From Boswellia sacra (lineage: Eukaryota > Streptophyta > Magnoliopsida > Sapindales > Burseraceae): DNA of 64,000 nt. The notes under the pieces are model-generated. The model saw only the letters and a list, made by a program, of their open reading frames with translations, was not told the DNA's origin and did no database searches. Below, piece after piece: positions 1 through 12,908 of this stretch. How positions within the stretch are numbered: position 1 is the first letter of the stretch; each line of letters begins with the position of its first letter. The DNA is taken from positions 558,001-622,000 of the forward strand of contig SNVD02013908.1 of the NCBI GenBank assembly GCA_013180625.2, read 5' to 3'. The translations under genes were made by a program, and so were the position numbers.

Positions 1-419
1 GGATCTGGACTGCTCGATAACCAGTTTCCTTCACTTTGTACGTAAATTATTTAAGAATGTTAAATACAATCATTAAAAAAAAAATAATCAGATGAAAAAT
101 GTCGAAATTCACTTAAAATTATTTTGAAGTGGACCGTGGGGCTGCTGCCATCGCATGATTGATCACATCACATCTTCTTGGTGGCGGGAATTGACGGCTA
201 TTAAAATTTCTCCAAGATTATTTAAATCCAATCGAAATACAAAAACAAAAACAATGGAATGAATACGAAGGTAGAGTGAGAGGTAATTCCCCGCTCTGCT
301 ATTCCTCAGCAAGGTAACCTCTAAATTCGGTGTCGTTTTTTGCAATTAAAACTCTCTGCGGCTTATCAATGCATGATTTTTTAAAAAAAAAATAATAATT
401 GTAGCTGCTCGGAAGGAAA
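1..419 (+). other. Upstream region and 5' UTR of the PPCS gene
   Basis: AT-rich sequence with short A runs and no open frame that I can support. The last ~120 bases before the ATG at 420 probably hold the 5' UTR. The short frames seen on the minus strand here are antisense to the first PPCS exon or are random. No TATA box was assigned with confidence. Confidence 0.4.
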
Positions 420-3400
420 ATGAGCTCGTCAGAAATCGAATCGTTCTTCGAGTCGGCTCCGCCCCTGAAAGAGCGTGCCAGTATCAGCGAGAAATTGAAG
501 GAATTCATCGAACTGAATCGCGAAGGAAGGAGAAGACTGGTGTGCGTTACATCAGGAGGAACCACGGTGCCTTTGGAGCAGCGTTGTGTTCGTTACATTG
601 ATAATTTCAGTTCAGGACACAGGGGAGCCACCTCCACTGAGTACATCCACTTTGCTCTGTCTTTAATTGTTTTGATTTTCAGGATTAATTTCATATTAAC
701 TTGAGATTCGGTTTATTATTCATAATTTTAAGTGGACTTTAATGAATTTTGAAAGTAACTGGAAAATACTTCTATTTTCCTTCAACCTATTTTTTTAACT
801 CTTATTAATTAATTGAGTTTGTAGGTATTTTGTCAAGGCTGGATATGCCGTTATCTTCTTATATAGGAGGTTAGCATTCCTTACTTTTTTTTATCTATTT
901 GCTTTAATTGTTTGCTAATTGCTGTACTTGTGATTTTTTTTAATTTTTTTTTTAAATTTATTTATGCAGGGGGACATGCCAGCCGTATTGCAGGTCTCTT
1001 CCTGATGATCCGTTACTTCAATGTTTTGAGGTGACTGATGATTCAGACATTCATGGTTGGTAGCTTTTCTGGTAGAAGTCTTTGTTGAAGGGGGCTTTGT
1101 CTATATTCACATGAAATGATTTTTGTGTTCCACTACTACTAAGTTGATTTGGTAATGTCTAATATTTCAGTTCGCCAGCCTTATTCTGACGCAGTGAAGA
1201 GGGTTGTTAGGGATCATCATGCTGTATGGACCATTAATTTTTTTTTTTTTTGCTAATTTTAAGTGATTTGGGATTTATCTTTCCCTTGAATTTTACCATT
1301 TAATTCCCCATCTGAAGTCTTATGTCATTGCAGGCAGTAGCGGGAGGTATTCTATTAAAACTTCCTTTTACAACCATATTCGAGTATCTTCAGGTTAGCT
1401 TCAACCAATGTCTAATTTTTTTTTTTTTTTTTTTCAATGTTAAGGTGCTGGTATTGTGAACTTCACTTGGTGTCCGTGTGAATGTGTGGTTTAATTTATT
1501 TCATAGTCGAGACATGTTGTTTTATGCCTTCATACTCATTTGGCATATGTAAATAAATAAAGTCCTTTTCGTTTTCATTTCAGTGCATTTGTGTTATTTA
1601 GTAATACTATTATTTTCATCAAATGGGATATGGCTTCATGATGATAACGGCCGTGAAATTAAATACGTTTGCTGGATCACACAACTGTAACATTACCTTG
1701 AATTTATAAAGATGATAGTATACCTTCATGCCTCCTGTGAAATGTTGCTCTCATTTAGCTAATTTTCGTACGATGAGTGATTATTTTGTTTGGGGATCTG
1801 AAATAAATAAATGAATACCAATGGCCTTAGGATTATAATCTTTCATTTAAATCACCAAAGTTATTGATCTTGCTTATTTATGGGACAGTGAGAATAAAAA
1901 TTGTGTACAACAAGAACTTCCGTTAATTTTTTCTCTTTGTCTTAGCTGCTGTAGCCAGTGTAATATGATACATTTGCATTCCAAGTCTTATTTCTCTTTC
2001 TGTTGAATAGTTTGGTTTATACGTGCCAAAATCATGAAAATTTTACATCAGTTTTATTATTTATTTATCATAATCTTTGCTTTCCTGCATATCTTTTTAG
2101 CTCAACTGGTACTTCTTGATGCAGATTAGTTTTCCTTTTCAAATCATAATATGAATCCAATAAAGATTTTTGAGAATTGCAATGACTGCAATAAAGATTT
2201 TTGAGAATTGCAATTCTGCACAGTAGTTTTCTTCTGTTTATTAAATAGCTGATCTTGTATCATGAGCAGATGTTGCAGATGATTGCCATATCGGTTAGCA
2301 CTCTTGGGCCATATGCAATGTTCTATCTCGCCGCTGCAGTGTCTGACTTTTATGTTCCTTGGAACAGTATGGTAATGGTCCAACAAGTGTACTAAATACT
2401 TGATTTTGGGGTCTTTTTTATTTTTTTATCATTATTTTTTTTTTGGGTCTGCATTTGGTTATTTGGATAAGTAGATCTTGTTGGTCCTAGAGACAGTTCC
2501 ACCCTTCTGTACAGAGAACATGAAATTTGGTGTGTCATAAATATATTGCATGTCTGATTTTTTTTTTTTTTTTTTCTCAAGATCACAAAGATTTCCATAA
2601 CAACGAAAATTCATCACTTTAATAATAATTATAATAGGAAATTAAGCATGTGGGAACTAAGCTTCCCTCCAAGAAGAAAAGAGAGAAAATAATACTAAGT
2701 TGTGGAGGAAGTTCAGTAAACTGATCAGCAGTTCTGTTATGTCATCTGGTCCATTACTTACATTTGCTTTCCCCTGGGGCAAGCTTTGTTTAACAGAATT
2801 TATGAACACTTTATTTCCTGCAAATACAATGGGTCTGTGCATGAAAATCAAAGGGGGGAAGTTTTTCATATTTCTCCTAAAAGGATGAGGCTTGAGCAAG
2901 GAAAAATTGATAGCTTGTTGACACGTTCTGTTTGCTCTATAGTTAAGGAGAGTAAATGTTTTCTGTAGTGAATTGCATTCTGGAAAGCTGGCTAAGGTAT
3001 GCAGCCAATTCAGCTCATGTTAGCATTTAGCAGTATCACATTATAATGCAACAAAACATGAAAATAAGGGAGGTTTTCTGGATGAATTTTTGCATCTTTT
3101 TACTAGGTATCTGATGTGGCCCAAAGGCGTTTAATTTAGTCTATGGAGCCTGGAAAGTATAAATTGGGAGAGTTGTTTACATCTATTAGGAAACATGAAG
3201 GTGAAGTTGGACCACTAGTTATTTTCCAGGTACTGGATGGTTAATTATCTACTCCTTTCTTGCTCACTAGAGCTGTATTAATTTTGCAGGCAGAACACAA
3301 GATTCAGTCAGGCTCTGGTCCTCTGGACATGCGACTTGTACAAGTGCCAAAAATGCTCTCAGTGCTGAGGAAAGAATGGGCTCCTATGGCCTTTTGCATT

Positions 3401-4051
3401 TCATTTAAGGTTAGAGCATTTGCATTTTAAAATTAATGTAGCTGTGGACATCAGATTTATCCAAGAAGCTTCTTAAATGAAATGTATGCTCTGGACCCCA
3501 CAAGAATTAAACCTTTAAATGAACGAAAATAGTAATGGCTTGAGTCATAGAGCATTTATGTGGGTTGGTCAATGATTTTAATTTACAAATGTTACATTTT
3601 CTGTCAAATAATAAGTTTCTTGAGTTTGAAGGAAAATTGAAGTACGATTCTAACGTTGAAAATTTATGATATGTTCTAGAAACTTTTTGCCAGCACCACT
3701 CCTTTACCTTGAACTGGAGAGTCAAAATATATGATTTTGTTATAATTTGGTAGGACTCTCACCAAAAACCTATTAACCATTTGACTTTGATATCGTTTCC
3801 TGCCTTACTCACAGCTTGAGACAGATTCAAAGATTCTGTTAGAGAAGGCTGATATGGCTCTCAAAAAACACAAGATGCATGCAGTTGTTGCAAATGAGCT
3901 GTTGACCCGCAAAGAGGTGGTTGTAGTTGTTACAGATAGTGAAAAGATTTCAGTGCACCGAGACAAGACCGCTGATTCTGATGTAGAAAAGCCTCTGATT
4001 GAACTCCTTGTGGACAAACATTCAGCTTTGATTAAGGGTTCTAGTACATAG
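420..4051 (+). CDS. Phosphopantothenate-cysteine ligase (PPCS/CoaB-type), 8 exons
   Basis: Joins cysteine to 4'-phosphopantothenate, the second step of CoA synthesis after pantothenate kinase; the eukaryotic enzyme is monofunctional. Exons read as 420-640, 825-869, 970-1055, 1171-1223, 1334-1393, 2270-2371, 3290-3409 and 3815-4051. All have GT/AG introns and consistent phase, giving 307 aa, the usual plant length. Recognisable family blocks are [11 protein letters not shown] near residue 42, [12 protein letters not shown], the [13 protein letters not shown] block in exon 6, [10 protein letters not shown] and CISFKLETD. The last exon has the [17 protein letters not shown] block. There is no transit peptide, so it is probably cytosolic. 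The start is the ATG that opens the family N-terminus. The longest introns (1394-2269 and 2372-3289) hold extra sequence without a supportable exon. The gene is tail-to-tail with the J-protein gene downstream. Confidence 0.93.
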
Positions 4052-4861
4052 CAAACAACACAAGACACCTGACATATACAACAGAATTGTCAAATAATGC
4101 CTTTCCTTTCTTCCCAGTATTTTTATTCTCTCAAGCCTAGTGTTGCCAAGAATTGTTTCCTTGTTGTATTTAGCTTCTTTATTTGGCCTTACAAACTCTG
4201 TGCCAAACATTTTTTGTTTAGTGTTCTGAGAGGGATGTGGAATAAGAAATATGACTTGTCACTCTGATTTTCTAGTATTGTTCAATCTTGAACTAGTATC
4301 AAGAGTTCCAAAGAAAATGTAGCGTTTTTAAAGTAGAATAATTAGATAATCGTTTCAGTTAGTTTTAGGTTGCAGCTTTGGCAATTATCGCCCTGGGGCC
4401 CGTGCTTCCATGGTTCCATCACAAAGCATGAATTACCGATCGCAAAAGCCAAAAGTTCACAGCTGGCTCATCGTTAGTTTTTGGTTTGAAAAAGCTGTTA
4501 TGGATTTGCAGGTCTTGTATCACTATTTAGAATCATCACACAGTCATAGATATCAAATGCTAGGGAACATGATGCGGGCTTTCACATCTTTTCCATGCTG
4601 TAAACAGATGCTAAAGCTATAATGCCTCAAACACAATGAACTGGTTAACAGGATTACATATATATTCAACAGCAAACCTCAACCCCTATCCTTGAACAAC
4701 CATTTTGTACAGGAAGCGATTTCTCATTCTTTTCTTAATTCGGATGCAATTGCTATGTACAGTTCTTTTCTTTTCCTTTGGTATAATAAATATATGCCTA
4801 GGAGAGATGATCTGAAAGATATTGTACAACAGAAAGCTGTGAGCAATATGTGCAGCATAGC
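4052..4861. other. Convergent 3' flanks of PPCS and J-protein genes
   Basis: Holds the 3' UTRs of two converging genes. AATAAA/ATTAAA-like AT stretches occur but no poly(A) site is certain. The plus-strand open frames at about 4410-4622 and 4692-4916 have no family resemblance; the second overlaps the J-protein last exon in antisense. Confidence 0.5.
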
Positions 4862-6801
4862 CTACATTGATTCATCATCTGTATCAAGCTCGAGGCCCTC
4901 AGCAGCTAAAAGCTGACCGATGACCCTTCTCCTTTCTTGTTCTGCTTTCTTTCTCATCAAGTCCCTTTTCTTTAACACAAGTGTATGCCGCTTCAAAGTA
5001 TTTTGAAAATACTCCCTGGACGCCTTTTGCTCTTTTGCTAGAATTTTTCTTTCCTCATCGGGGTCAATCTGAAATTTCATTAGAATACATAAAATTGAGA
5101 TGTACTTTGAAGACATGCCAAGATAATGAAGGACTCAAAGGCTTCATTTGAGAAAGCAAAGTCGGACAAATATGGGAAAGAAATTAGGGAGTTCTAGAGG
5201 TTATTTTATTATTATTACTATTGTGGTTTTTTTTTTTTTTTTTTTATAAGTTGGTAGCGCTAGAGGATTATTTAACCCACTTGAGAAGACTCATATTACT
5301 TTAATACCTTTGAATGAGAAAGACGGCGTGCGCGAAGATTTAGCTGAAGCTGCTGCTGCTCAGCCCAAGCTGCAATTGCCATATCTCCCCGCTGATCAAA
5401 AGCTTTTCGCTTTTTTATAAGCCATTCCATCCATGCTTGTGATGCCTACCATAACAAGAAACATAAAAATGACATTACTTGAAGAGGTAAGTTGATAAAA
5501 AAAATAATAACTGGCCAAATAAGAGACCCAACTAATAAACAAATAGAAATCAGACTTGCTACATCAGTTCATTCAGCATTGTCAAATGAAAACCGCTGCT
5601 GGAGAAAAGTAAATGATGATTATTTTCATACACGTTTTTGGTAACATTAATGCTACAAACCATCTCAGTTATCAACCTTTTTGGAGGTTCAGAGTTCAGA
5701 CCTTTCATCAAGGTCCTATTAACAGAAGCTCAAAAAAACAATGTAAACTTCTAGAAAATTTATGACCAAGAAACAGGCTCACATAAACAATCTCTTATCC
5801 TTTAATAGACAAGAGACTGTATGTGTTACTGCAGGTTTGATACTACATCAAACTTCAAACTCTTATGCACCAATTCTGAAACTGTGTACATTTCATTTAA
5901 TATGTCAAAAGGACTTAATATTCATTTGAGCTTCGATTAAAAGCTTGTTCCTCAAAACTCATTTATAAATTTTGTGATAGAACTAACAAGTTGCACTTGC
6001 ATGTAGAAATTCTGAATTATAAGCTATGTATCAGCTGGTACAGAAATTAAGAAGTATATTACCTTCATAGGATTAACTCGGTTATCCATATCATATTGCC
6101 TCCGTTTTTCCTCATCTATGAGCAATTCATAAGCAGCTTGAATCTTAATGAATCTAGCTTCAGCTGTTTCTCCTTCCTCAAGGGTTCCTCTACCATCGTA
6201 AACTTTATAAGGTATAAAAAAAAAAGATTTGATTAGTTGAGAGTCCAGAAGCAGATAAATACTCAAACAAAAGCTGAACCATAACTCCCCCAATCACCTT
6301 TGATAATGATTGGCACGAAATTTTACATTTTGCAAAGTGTATGTATATGTCAAAAGGAAGGAACAAACCATCTGGGTGATAAAATTTGGCCAAACGCCTG
6401 TATGCAATCTTTATCTGCTCTTCATCAGCATCCCTTTCTAACTCTGGGCAATTCAAAATCAAAATCAAAATTAATTAAAAAAAAACTGTTAACTTCACCT
6501 AAACAACAGATTGAAGGAATCAAATACAGAGCTAATTTCGAAAATGATTACCGAGAGTTTCATAAGGAGATTTTTGGTCGGCCCAATTGGAGGCGCTAAC
6601 AACAGTTCTTCTCTGGTTAACGCGAAACCACGACTCGGTGGACTTCAAATCTTTGGATCCGAACCAAGGAGATAAGCGGGGTTTGTAGCTAGGGTTTCGA
6701 AATGAAACCCTAACTGCAGAGCGAGCTTGGTCTCTGTGAGCTATCATCAGAGAAGTGAAAACAGCGTGAGGCCTACAGATTGTTCTCAAATTGCCGCTCA
6801 T
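4862..6801 (-). CDS. Plastid-type DnaJ (J-domain) protein, At1g77930-like
   Basis: A J-domain co-chaperone that would stimulate an Hsp70 ATPase. Exons on the minus strand are 6801-6552, 6443-6369, 6202-6063, 5445-5308 and 5068-4862, giving 269 aa. The N-terminal ~65 residues are rich in R, S and basic residues with few acidic ones, like a chloroplast transit peptide. The J domain covers roughly residues 78-140: SPYETLELERDADEEQIKIAYRRLAKFY, then the diagnostic HPD at 106-108, then the AAYELLIDEEKRRQYD helix. The C-terminal third is highly charged (KKRKAFDQRG, KKAEQERRRV) and predicted helical. There is no zinc finger or type I/II C-terminal domain, so it is a type III (class C) J-protein. Family members resemble At1g77930. 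Its Hsp70 partner cannot be told from sequence. Confidence 0.88.
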
Positions 6802-8873
6802 GCTTCGTTACAGCTCAATCAAATCGCAGAGCAGAATTAGGGTCTGATTTTAATTTTATTTTTATTTTTTTAGAAAAAAGAATTTAAGGTTGGAGGCGTG
6901 AAGGAAGTGAAAAGCTTATGATAGTGAATCTTCTGAATCTCAGTTTTTCTCTTATTTTTTGTTTTTATCAAAAATTCAGTTTCAGGCTTCAGCCGTTTCT
7001 TTTTTATTTTCCTTTTTCATATTTTTTTTACCGGGAAATTTGTGGACGGTTGGCCTCCAAGCTCCATGACGGTTGGGTAGTAATATTACCATTTTGCCCA
7101 TCTCTTGCTTTGGTGATTGGGCTGGCTTCTGGTTGAGGTTATGTCAGTTCTGATTGTGGCTGGAGACTATGTTTGATTGGCCTGTGGCTTGGTTTGCTGA
7201 TGTCATGCAGTATTACTTCTCAGTAGTAGTACCAAGTCTAATTGAACTAAAATTTTTATCAAACAATTGTGAAAAAAATCGAAACTAAGGGTTAAGTTAC
7301 GTGAAAACAAATTTACGTGATATAATCATAATTCGATAATTTTTCTTTCGTTTTTGTTCTCTTAAGCTCGCTTAATAGCCAAAAAAAAAAAAGTAATTAA
7401 TATTGTTACCTCTAATATTTAGATAGATTATTACTCTCTTTCAATCTTTGATAGAGTAATATATAAATTTTTAATTTCTAAATACTGTTAACCCATCCTT
7501 TAAACATATTACAAAAAGATAATTTATTTATTTCTTTTTATAATAGAGAAAAATTTTAAAATATTAACTTTTATTTACAAACTACTTTTTATATTTTTGT
7601 AAATATAAAAAATTATATTTTTTAAAAATAAAAATTAAAAAGAAAACTAATTAGATTACGGTTTTCGCTTATCTACAAACCATTTTCTTTTTAATTTTTA
7701 TTTTTAAAAAATCCCTTTTTATAAACCATATACGAACCATTTTCTATAAAAACTTAAAAAATATGAATTTTTCGAGTTATGTTAGTTTTTTTAAAATTAA
7801 TCTTCTTTATAAAAAGAAAGAAATAAAAAATCTTATAATATAAATAAGGATAAAATTATTTTCTCGTAATATATTTAATAAATGGATTAACGGTATTTAA
7901 AAATTAAAAATCTATATATTGCTTTACGAAAAATAAAAAATAGAGTGTTACTTTTGCAAACATTGAGATGACAATATTAGTTATTAAAAAAAATCGTCGA
8001 GCGTGAGAGGTGAAAAAAAGAAATGATCAAGCTGTCGAGACGTCGACATAATAATAATATCTATATTTTTGTAGAACTATTATATCTCAAAACACCTCCT
8101 CAATTTTAATTATTTTCAATTTTAACCAAGTTTTCATTCCCGCGGCTCCGTTAAAAACTTCGATTGGGCTAAACCGGCAGCGTTCACTGCGGCCTCCAAG
8201 AGACGAACAAAGAAGCTGGCAAATTCTGTTTATTTGCTTTGGTTTTAAACAAGATGTTTAATTAATTAAGTTTATAATAATATTCTTGAAATTTTGAGGT
8301 GATCATTAGTTAATAATGTAGGCGACGAGAATCCTTATCTTATCATTTTCTAGTCTTCCTTTCTAATGAGAAGCAGGCATGCTTTTCTAATGATTTAGCA
8401 TATGCTACCATTGACAGTTCTTACTGGTCAATAGAAATTGAATGCCATCTGTTAATAAAACTTTTATACATAAATGTTACAAAACATATTGTACAATATT
8501 TATTTGAATAAATACATTCATAAAAACATTATAATCCATATAAATTTTGCAATACACTGGCGATATTTGGTATTCATATGGGCAACGGAACTACCAGAGT
8601 ATAACAAGCAAAGTACCACTCTTAAACAGTAGTCTCAAATTCAAATCAAACTGCCTAACCATATACTATACAACATGCACAAAAGATCAATCTAATTACC
8701 TAATTTTCTTCTTCATGCTTGCAGTAATAAACTTCCTATATACACCTTTTTCATACTTGAGTAGCTAAAGAAAATACAGACAGATCAAGTATCCACTCCC
8801 TTTGCAGCTGAAACACAAACTTTGGGGTGAGCACAGCTAGATGTACTGTTTTTGTAGCTTATACTTTTGTAGA
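6802..8873. other. Intergenic region: J-protein promoter, MITE-like hairpin, 3' flank of TGA7
   Basis: 6802-7300 is the probable promoter and 5' UTR of the minus-strand J-protein gene. 7391-7987 is a foldback element listed separately. 8050-8870 is AT-rich and carries the 3' UTR of the TGA gene. No gene is supported in it. Confidence 0.5.
7391..7987. mobile_element. MITE-like foldback element (~600 bp)
   Basis: The left arm (about 7391-7590) and the reverse complement of the right arm (about 7987-7780) match over roughly 200 bases with scattered mismatches. Examples are TAATTAATATTGTTACCTC against TAACTAATATTGTCATCTC, and TTTTTAATTTCTAAATACTG against TTTTTAATTTTTAAATACCG. The centre (7600-7740) holds a second inverted repeat built around AAATAAAAATTAAAAAG. 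There is no coding capacity. The superfamily is uncertain because no clean target duplication was seen: the flanks are A runs. Confidence 0.72.
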
Positions 8874-11800
8874 CTAGGCAGATTCACGAGGACGAGCGGC
8901 CCAGAGTGAATTAAGAGCACGAAGACGGTGAAAATATTCTCCCAACGCAAGTAATGCTCTAGCAGCTTGGCGGGTTGTTAGGATACGGGACATTTGCTGC
9001 ATAGTCTGCTGTCGCAGATGGTCAGCCTGTTACAGAGAACAGCAAAATAAATGAGAGAATGCACTTGATTTTATTTTACGTAGACTCGACAGAATAATCA
9101 AACTGTTTTACAGAGGTCAATACTATCAAAACAAGCAGCAGTTTTTTTCTAGTAACTGCTGAAGTAGAGTTCGAGTAGACTGTATTACGGCAAGATTGGT
9201 TTCACTTTAACAGAGCATATCAACTGTCAGGATATCGACTACATCACAGTAGCTTGTTGCTTTCCTTTATTAGCTTCAAGGAAAGGTATAATGTATACAT
9301 AAAATGATTTAAGAAACAAATTAGATAGTAATGTTGTTAATGAAGAAAGAATGAAAAGCAATTCTCTTTTCTTTTCTTTTTCAAATTTTTAATTTCATAA
9401 CCTTTTCAAAATGCTGTTTGGAAATTAATTCTCCGTTATTATATTTTCTAATATGCAAAACACATCATTAGTCCATTTATGAGCAACTGGGGGAGATGAG
9501 GACACAACTAATATATCTATTGTGAACCTAAGTTACAGAGTTCAGCAACTAATGTCATCGGGGTCTTGGATGGACTCTAAAACCTCAAGTAGATCTTTCA
9601 TGAGCTTGTAACAGCTGGGTCTCAGGAAAGAGAATGGGAGTTGCTGAAATTTTTCTACAACCGAGATATTACCTGGTTCACAAAGCTCTCTAGTGCTTCC
9701 AACTTCTCTACTGCAGCTGCCATCTGAGTCTGGTAGTTTCCTCCGCTCAATTGATCAGCCACTATACTCTGGGAAAGTGTTTGCTGGAGTTTATCTATTC
9801 CTTGGGAAAGAGCATCTTCAGCTTGCTGAGAAGATTGCTGAAGGTTACTGACACATTGAAGCTGCTGATCGGTCAAGGGCTCAACTTGTGGAAGGAGAAT
9901 CTGCAAAAACAAATCAGCAGTTTCACAATCATTTCAAAAAATCATTATCAAAGAAGTGGGTCTATTATTGATGATTGAGAGAAATACTATGTGAATTGTG
10001 ACATCAAAGTCACTGGTCTCAGCATGAAACAACTCGGTGAGGACATTACCCCACATGGAATGCAGCATGTGATAACAATGACGATCAAAGAGCTATGTAA
10101 TAAGAAAAATTAGCGAGTCCATAAATTTCATGAAGAAATTCATTAAAATTTTATCTTCTGTAGCATATTTTAATATTCTATTTCTAAGTTCACCTTCAAC
10201 AGTCAAAAAAATCAGACAGCCATAAACCACTTAGAACTACAATCATCCTGTAAGAAGTGGTGAAATTCATCAACACCTAACAGGTCAAAGATACAGGCTT
10301 AATCAAAACCAGTTCTCATAGTCCCCTGAGGGCATAAATAAGCTGCACACAGACCACTTTTCCAAATGATGCCCATAAATCAAAGATAATATAAGCATTC
10401 TTCAAACTAAAGAAATAATAAACAAGGTGTTACATTTAAAAGCTCTGATGGCCGAAATCCTCCAATCCACTGAAAGAAGTGCTCTGTTGGTGTCCTCCAC
10501 ATGCCAGAAATCAAATAGAAGACATCAGATTTGGCAGCATCTGCTTTCATGCGGAAAAGACTGTGATAATGTTTCAGGCCATTTTCAACTAATATACGGA
10601 GCTCTATATCAGTTATATGAGCTTGCATAGCATTTCTAAGTTCACAAATCTGTCTGTTTTGTTCTTCAACCCAGTGTCCATACTCCATCTCAAATGCAGC
10701 AATCCCTGCAATATGCAGACATAGTTTATTTAAAAGAACAAAAGTAAATGTAGGCAGAAGATATTTAACTAAAATAGCTCCATAAGAACACTCGATACTA
10801 AGAAGTAATCACTAATTATGTGCCCACAAGAGTAAAGTTAACTGGTTTGCGGGAAACTAAAAGAAGAAAGTGTTTATAATATATAAATAAATATAAAAGC
10901 ACAGAGTTTATTATTAGAGGGTTGAAAGGAGATGGCAGAAGGAAAAGTATTAAGACAAGAGGAACCCTTCACCATCAGCAAGTTGAAGGTCAGGTCTTCA
11001 AATATTAACTTATTTTACTTGTCATTATAATTTTTCAGACAGACAAGATAGAGAAATCTTAGACCAATCGACTTTAGGCATATTTTAGTTAACTAATATA
11101 TTAATTCTTATGTATTTCTGGAATATCCTTCACTTTGTGGCTACATATTACATTCCCTAGACTGTACAGAATGAATGGATGCATAGACAGGGCTCTGTAA
11201 CTTATACAGGGAAATGGATATATGTTAGAAGTGCTGAAACTTACTGTTATAAACACACAAAAACATTACAGTGACATGTTAGTAGCTAAAGTACAAAACA
11301 CATATAGAATAGGGAATCAAATACCATGTAGGTGATTGTCACCACATAAAAGCACAAACCTGGATTTACACTTCCGTTCAAGCCTAAGCGACTGCCATCT
11401 GATGTAATGCCTATGTACAGACCCTGCAAGAAGGCATTACTGATTAACTAGGTCCTACATATAATTCTCAATTCATTTAGAAATTTAGTTTGACATAGAA
11501 GGGAAAATCACTGAAATCAAAGACAAATTTTCACCTCACCTGATGTCTAGTCCTTTCAAGTTCCTGCTCCAACTGGACTAATTTCAAACGGCTAGTTTCT
11601 AACTGTTGTACATAGGCCTATCAAAAAAAAAAAAAAATTTATCCTTCATGATAGTGAATCTCTTCCATCAGTATAGATTTATACAGAAATGCATTTCCTT
11701 CTACCTTTTTTCGCATACGACTTTTTCGAGCTGCTTCACGATTTTGTGCCAGACGTCTCTGTACCTGTACATAGTTATGTTTTTCCATCATTGACACTGC

Positions 11801-12908
11801 CATTGTAAACACATCTAAAGAAGACATAGTTATAATTAATATATATATATCTATCTATCTATCTATCTATCTCCAAAGATGTATTCATAGCACAATAAGA
11901 AATAGATTATTAAATTCAATGCTGATGGAAAGTCAAAGAAAAGGACTCTTCTATTTCGATGTGAATTATCTTATAATAGCGAGGTACAATGTCCCAAAAC
12001 AACTTGTACATCTTATGTGCAATTACTCAATCATATTAAACATGCCACATCAGAGAGTGACAATCTATTACGCTAATCCGGTAAAATGTACGCAAGAAAA
12101 ACAATGGAAACTAATAGAACATATAAAAAGCTCCCTTTCAGATACAAGATTAGTAATACACAATATCTATCTCACAAGAACAAGAACAAAAGTGCATGAA
12201 AATAATTGTGGCATGTGATAATTTTACAAGCTCATCAGATTACCAGTACACTTTGAAAATCTTTAAGGAACACATTAGGTACACAACCTTCACAAAGCAT
12301 GCTTAAGCAGTATTTTTACAGAAAATCAAAGAGGGTTTCGCATCTAAGGTAAAACTATTGCAGAAAGAACTTCAATTTTGTTACATATCTAACAAATTTA
12401 AGCTAGAGCTAGTAGCAATCTTTTTATTTCCTCAGTTTCTCACAGAACATATTGAATTGAAGAGGCATATATTTGCTCCAATCAGGTATCAAACAATAAG
12501 AAAGTACAATAACAGTAAGATGCATTCTCATCCAAATGGAGAGGGAGAACAAGAATGAGAGTAGGTTGGATTTTGTTTATCACCTTCTCAGAAGGTTTGG
12601 TTGTTTCTTGATCACTTCTGGAAGGCTCCATCGAGGACTCATGAGAAATGAATTCAGACTGCAGAAGTTAAACCAGACTAGTAAGGCCATTAATCAGATG
12701 AAAGAACAATAAGATCCAGTAAAGAAGGAACAAAACCGAATGTCTTTACGTTGTTGTCTAGCCTAGCATCCACCTGCAAAATCGTGGATGAACCAGTATT
12801 AGGGCTAGCATCACCTTGAAAGGTGTCTCCCCACATGCCGATCTGGTGAAGCGGCTCATATATGCTCATCCTTCTCAAGGTGGCAAGCTGAGTTGATGTA
12901 GAGCTCAT
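8874..12908 (-). CDS. TGA7: TGA-type bZIP transcription factor, TGA7-like (clade III)
   Basis: A group D bZIP that binds TGACG (as-1) sites in the nucleus; TGA factors of this clade work with NPR1 in salicylate-dependent defence. Coding exons (minus) are 12908-12750, 12658-12584, 11764-11705, 11617-11540, 11423-11360, 10705-10434, 9900-9673 and 9026-8874, giving 362 aa. The basic region is QRRLAQNREAARKSRMRKK (80-98), followed by the zipper AYVQQLETSRLKLVQLEQEL (99-118). The DOG1/TGA domain runs from about 140 to the C-terminus and includes EYGHWVEEQNRQ, GMWRTPTEHFFQWIGGFRPSELL and ILTTRQAARALLALGEYF. The N-terminus (TQLATLRRMSIYEPL, SPNTGSSTILQVDAR) resembles TGA7 rather than TGA1. The regulatory cysteine pair of TGA1/TGA4 is absent: Ser254 and Ser260 occupy those positions. 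A non-coding first exon lies near 14315-14440. Confidence 0.93.
11850..11872. repeat. (TATC)n microsatellite in TGA7 intron
   Basis: About six perfect TATC units follow a short TA run, just upstream of the basic-region exon of the TGA gene. A simple-sequence repeat, likely length-variable. Confidence 0.9.
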
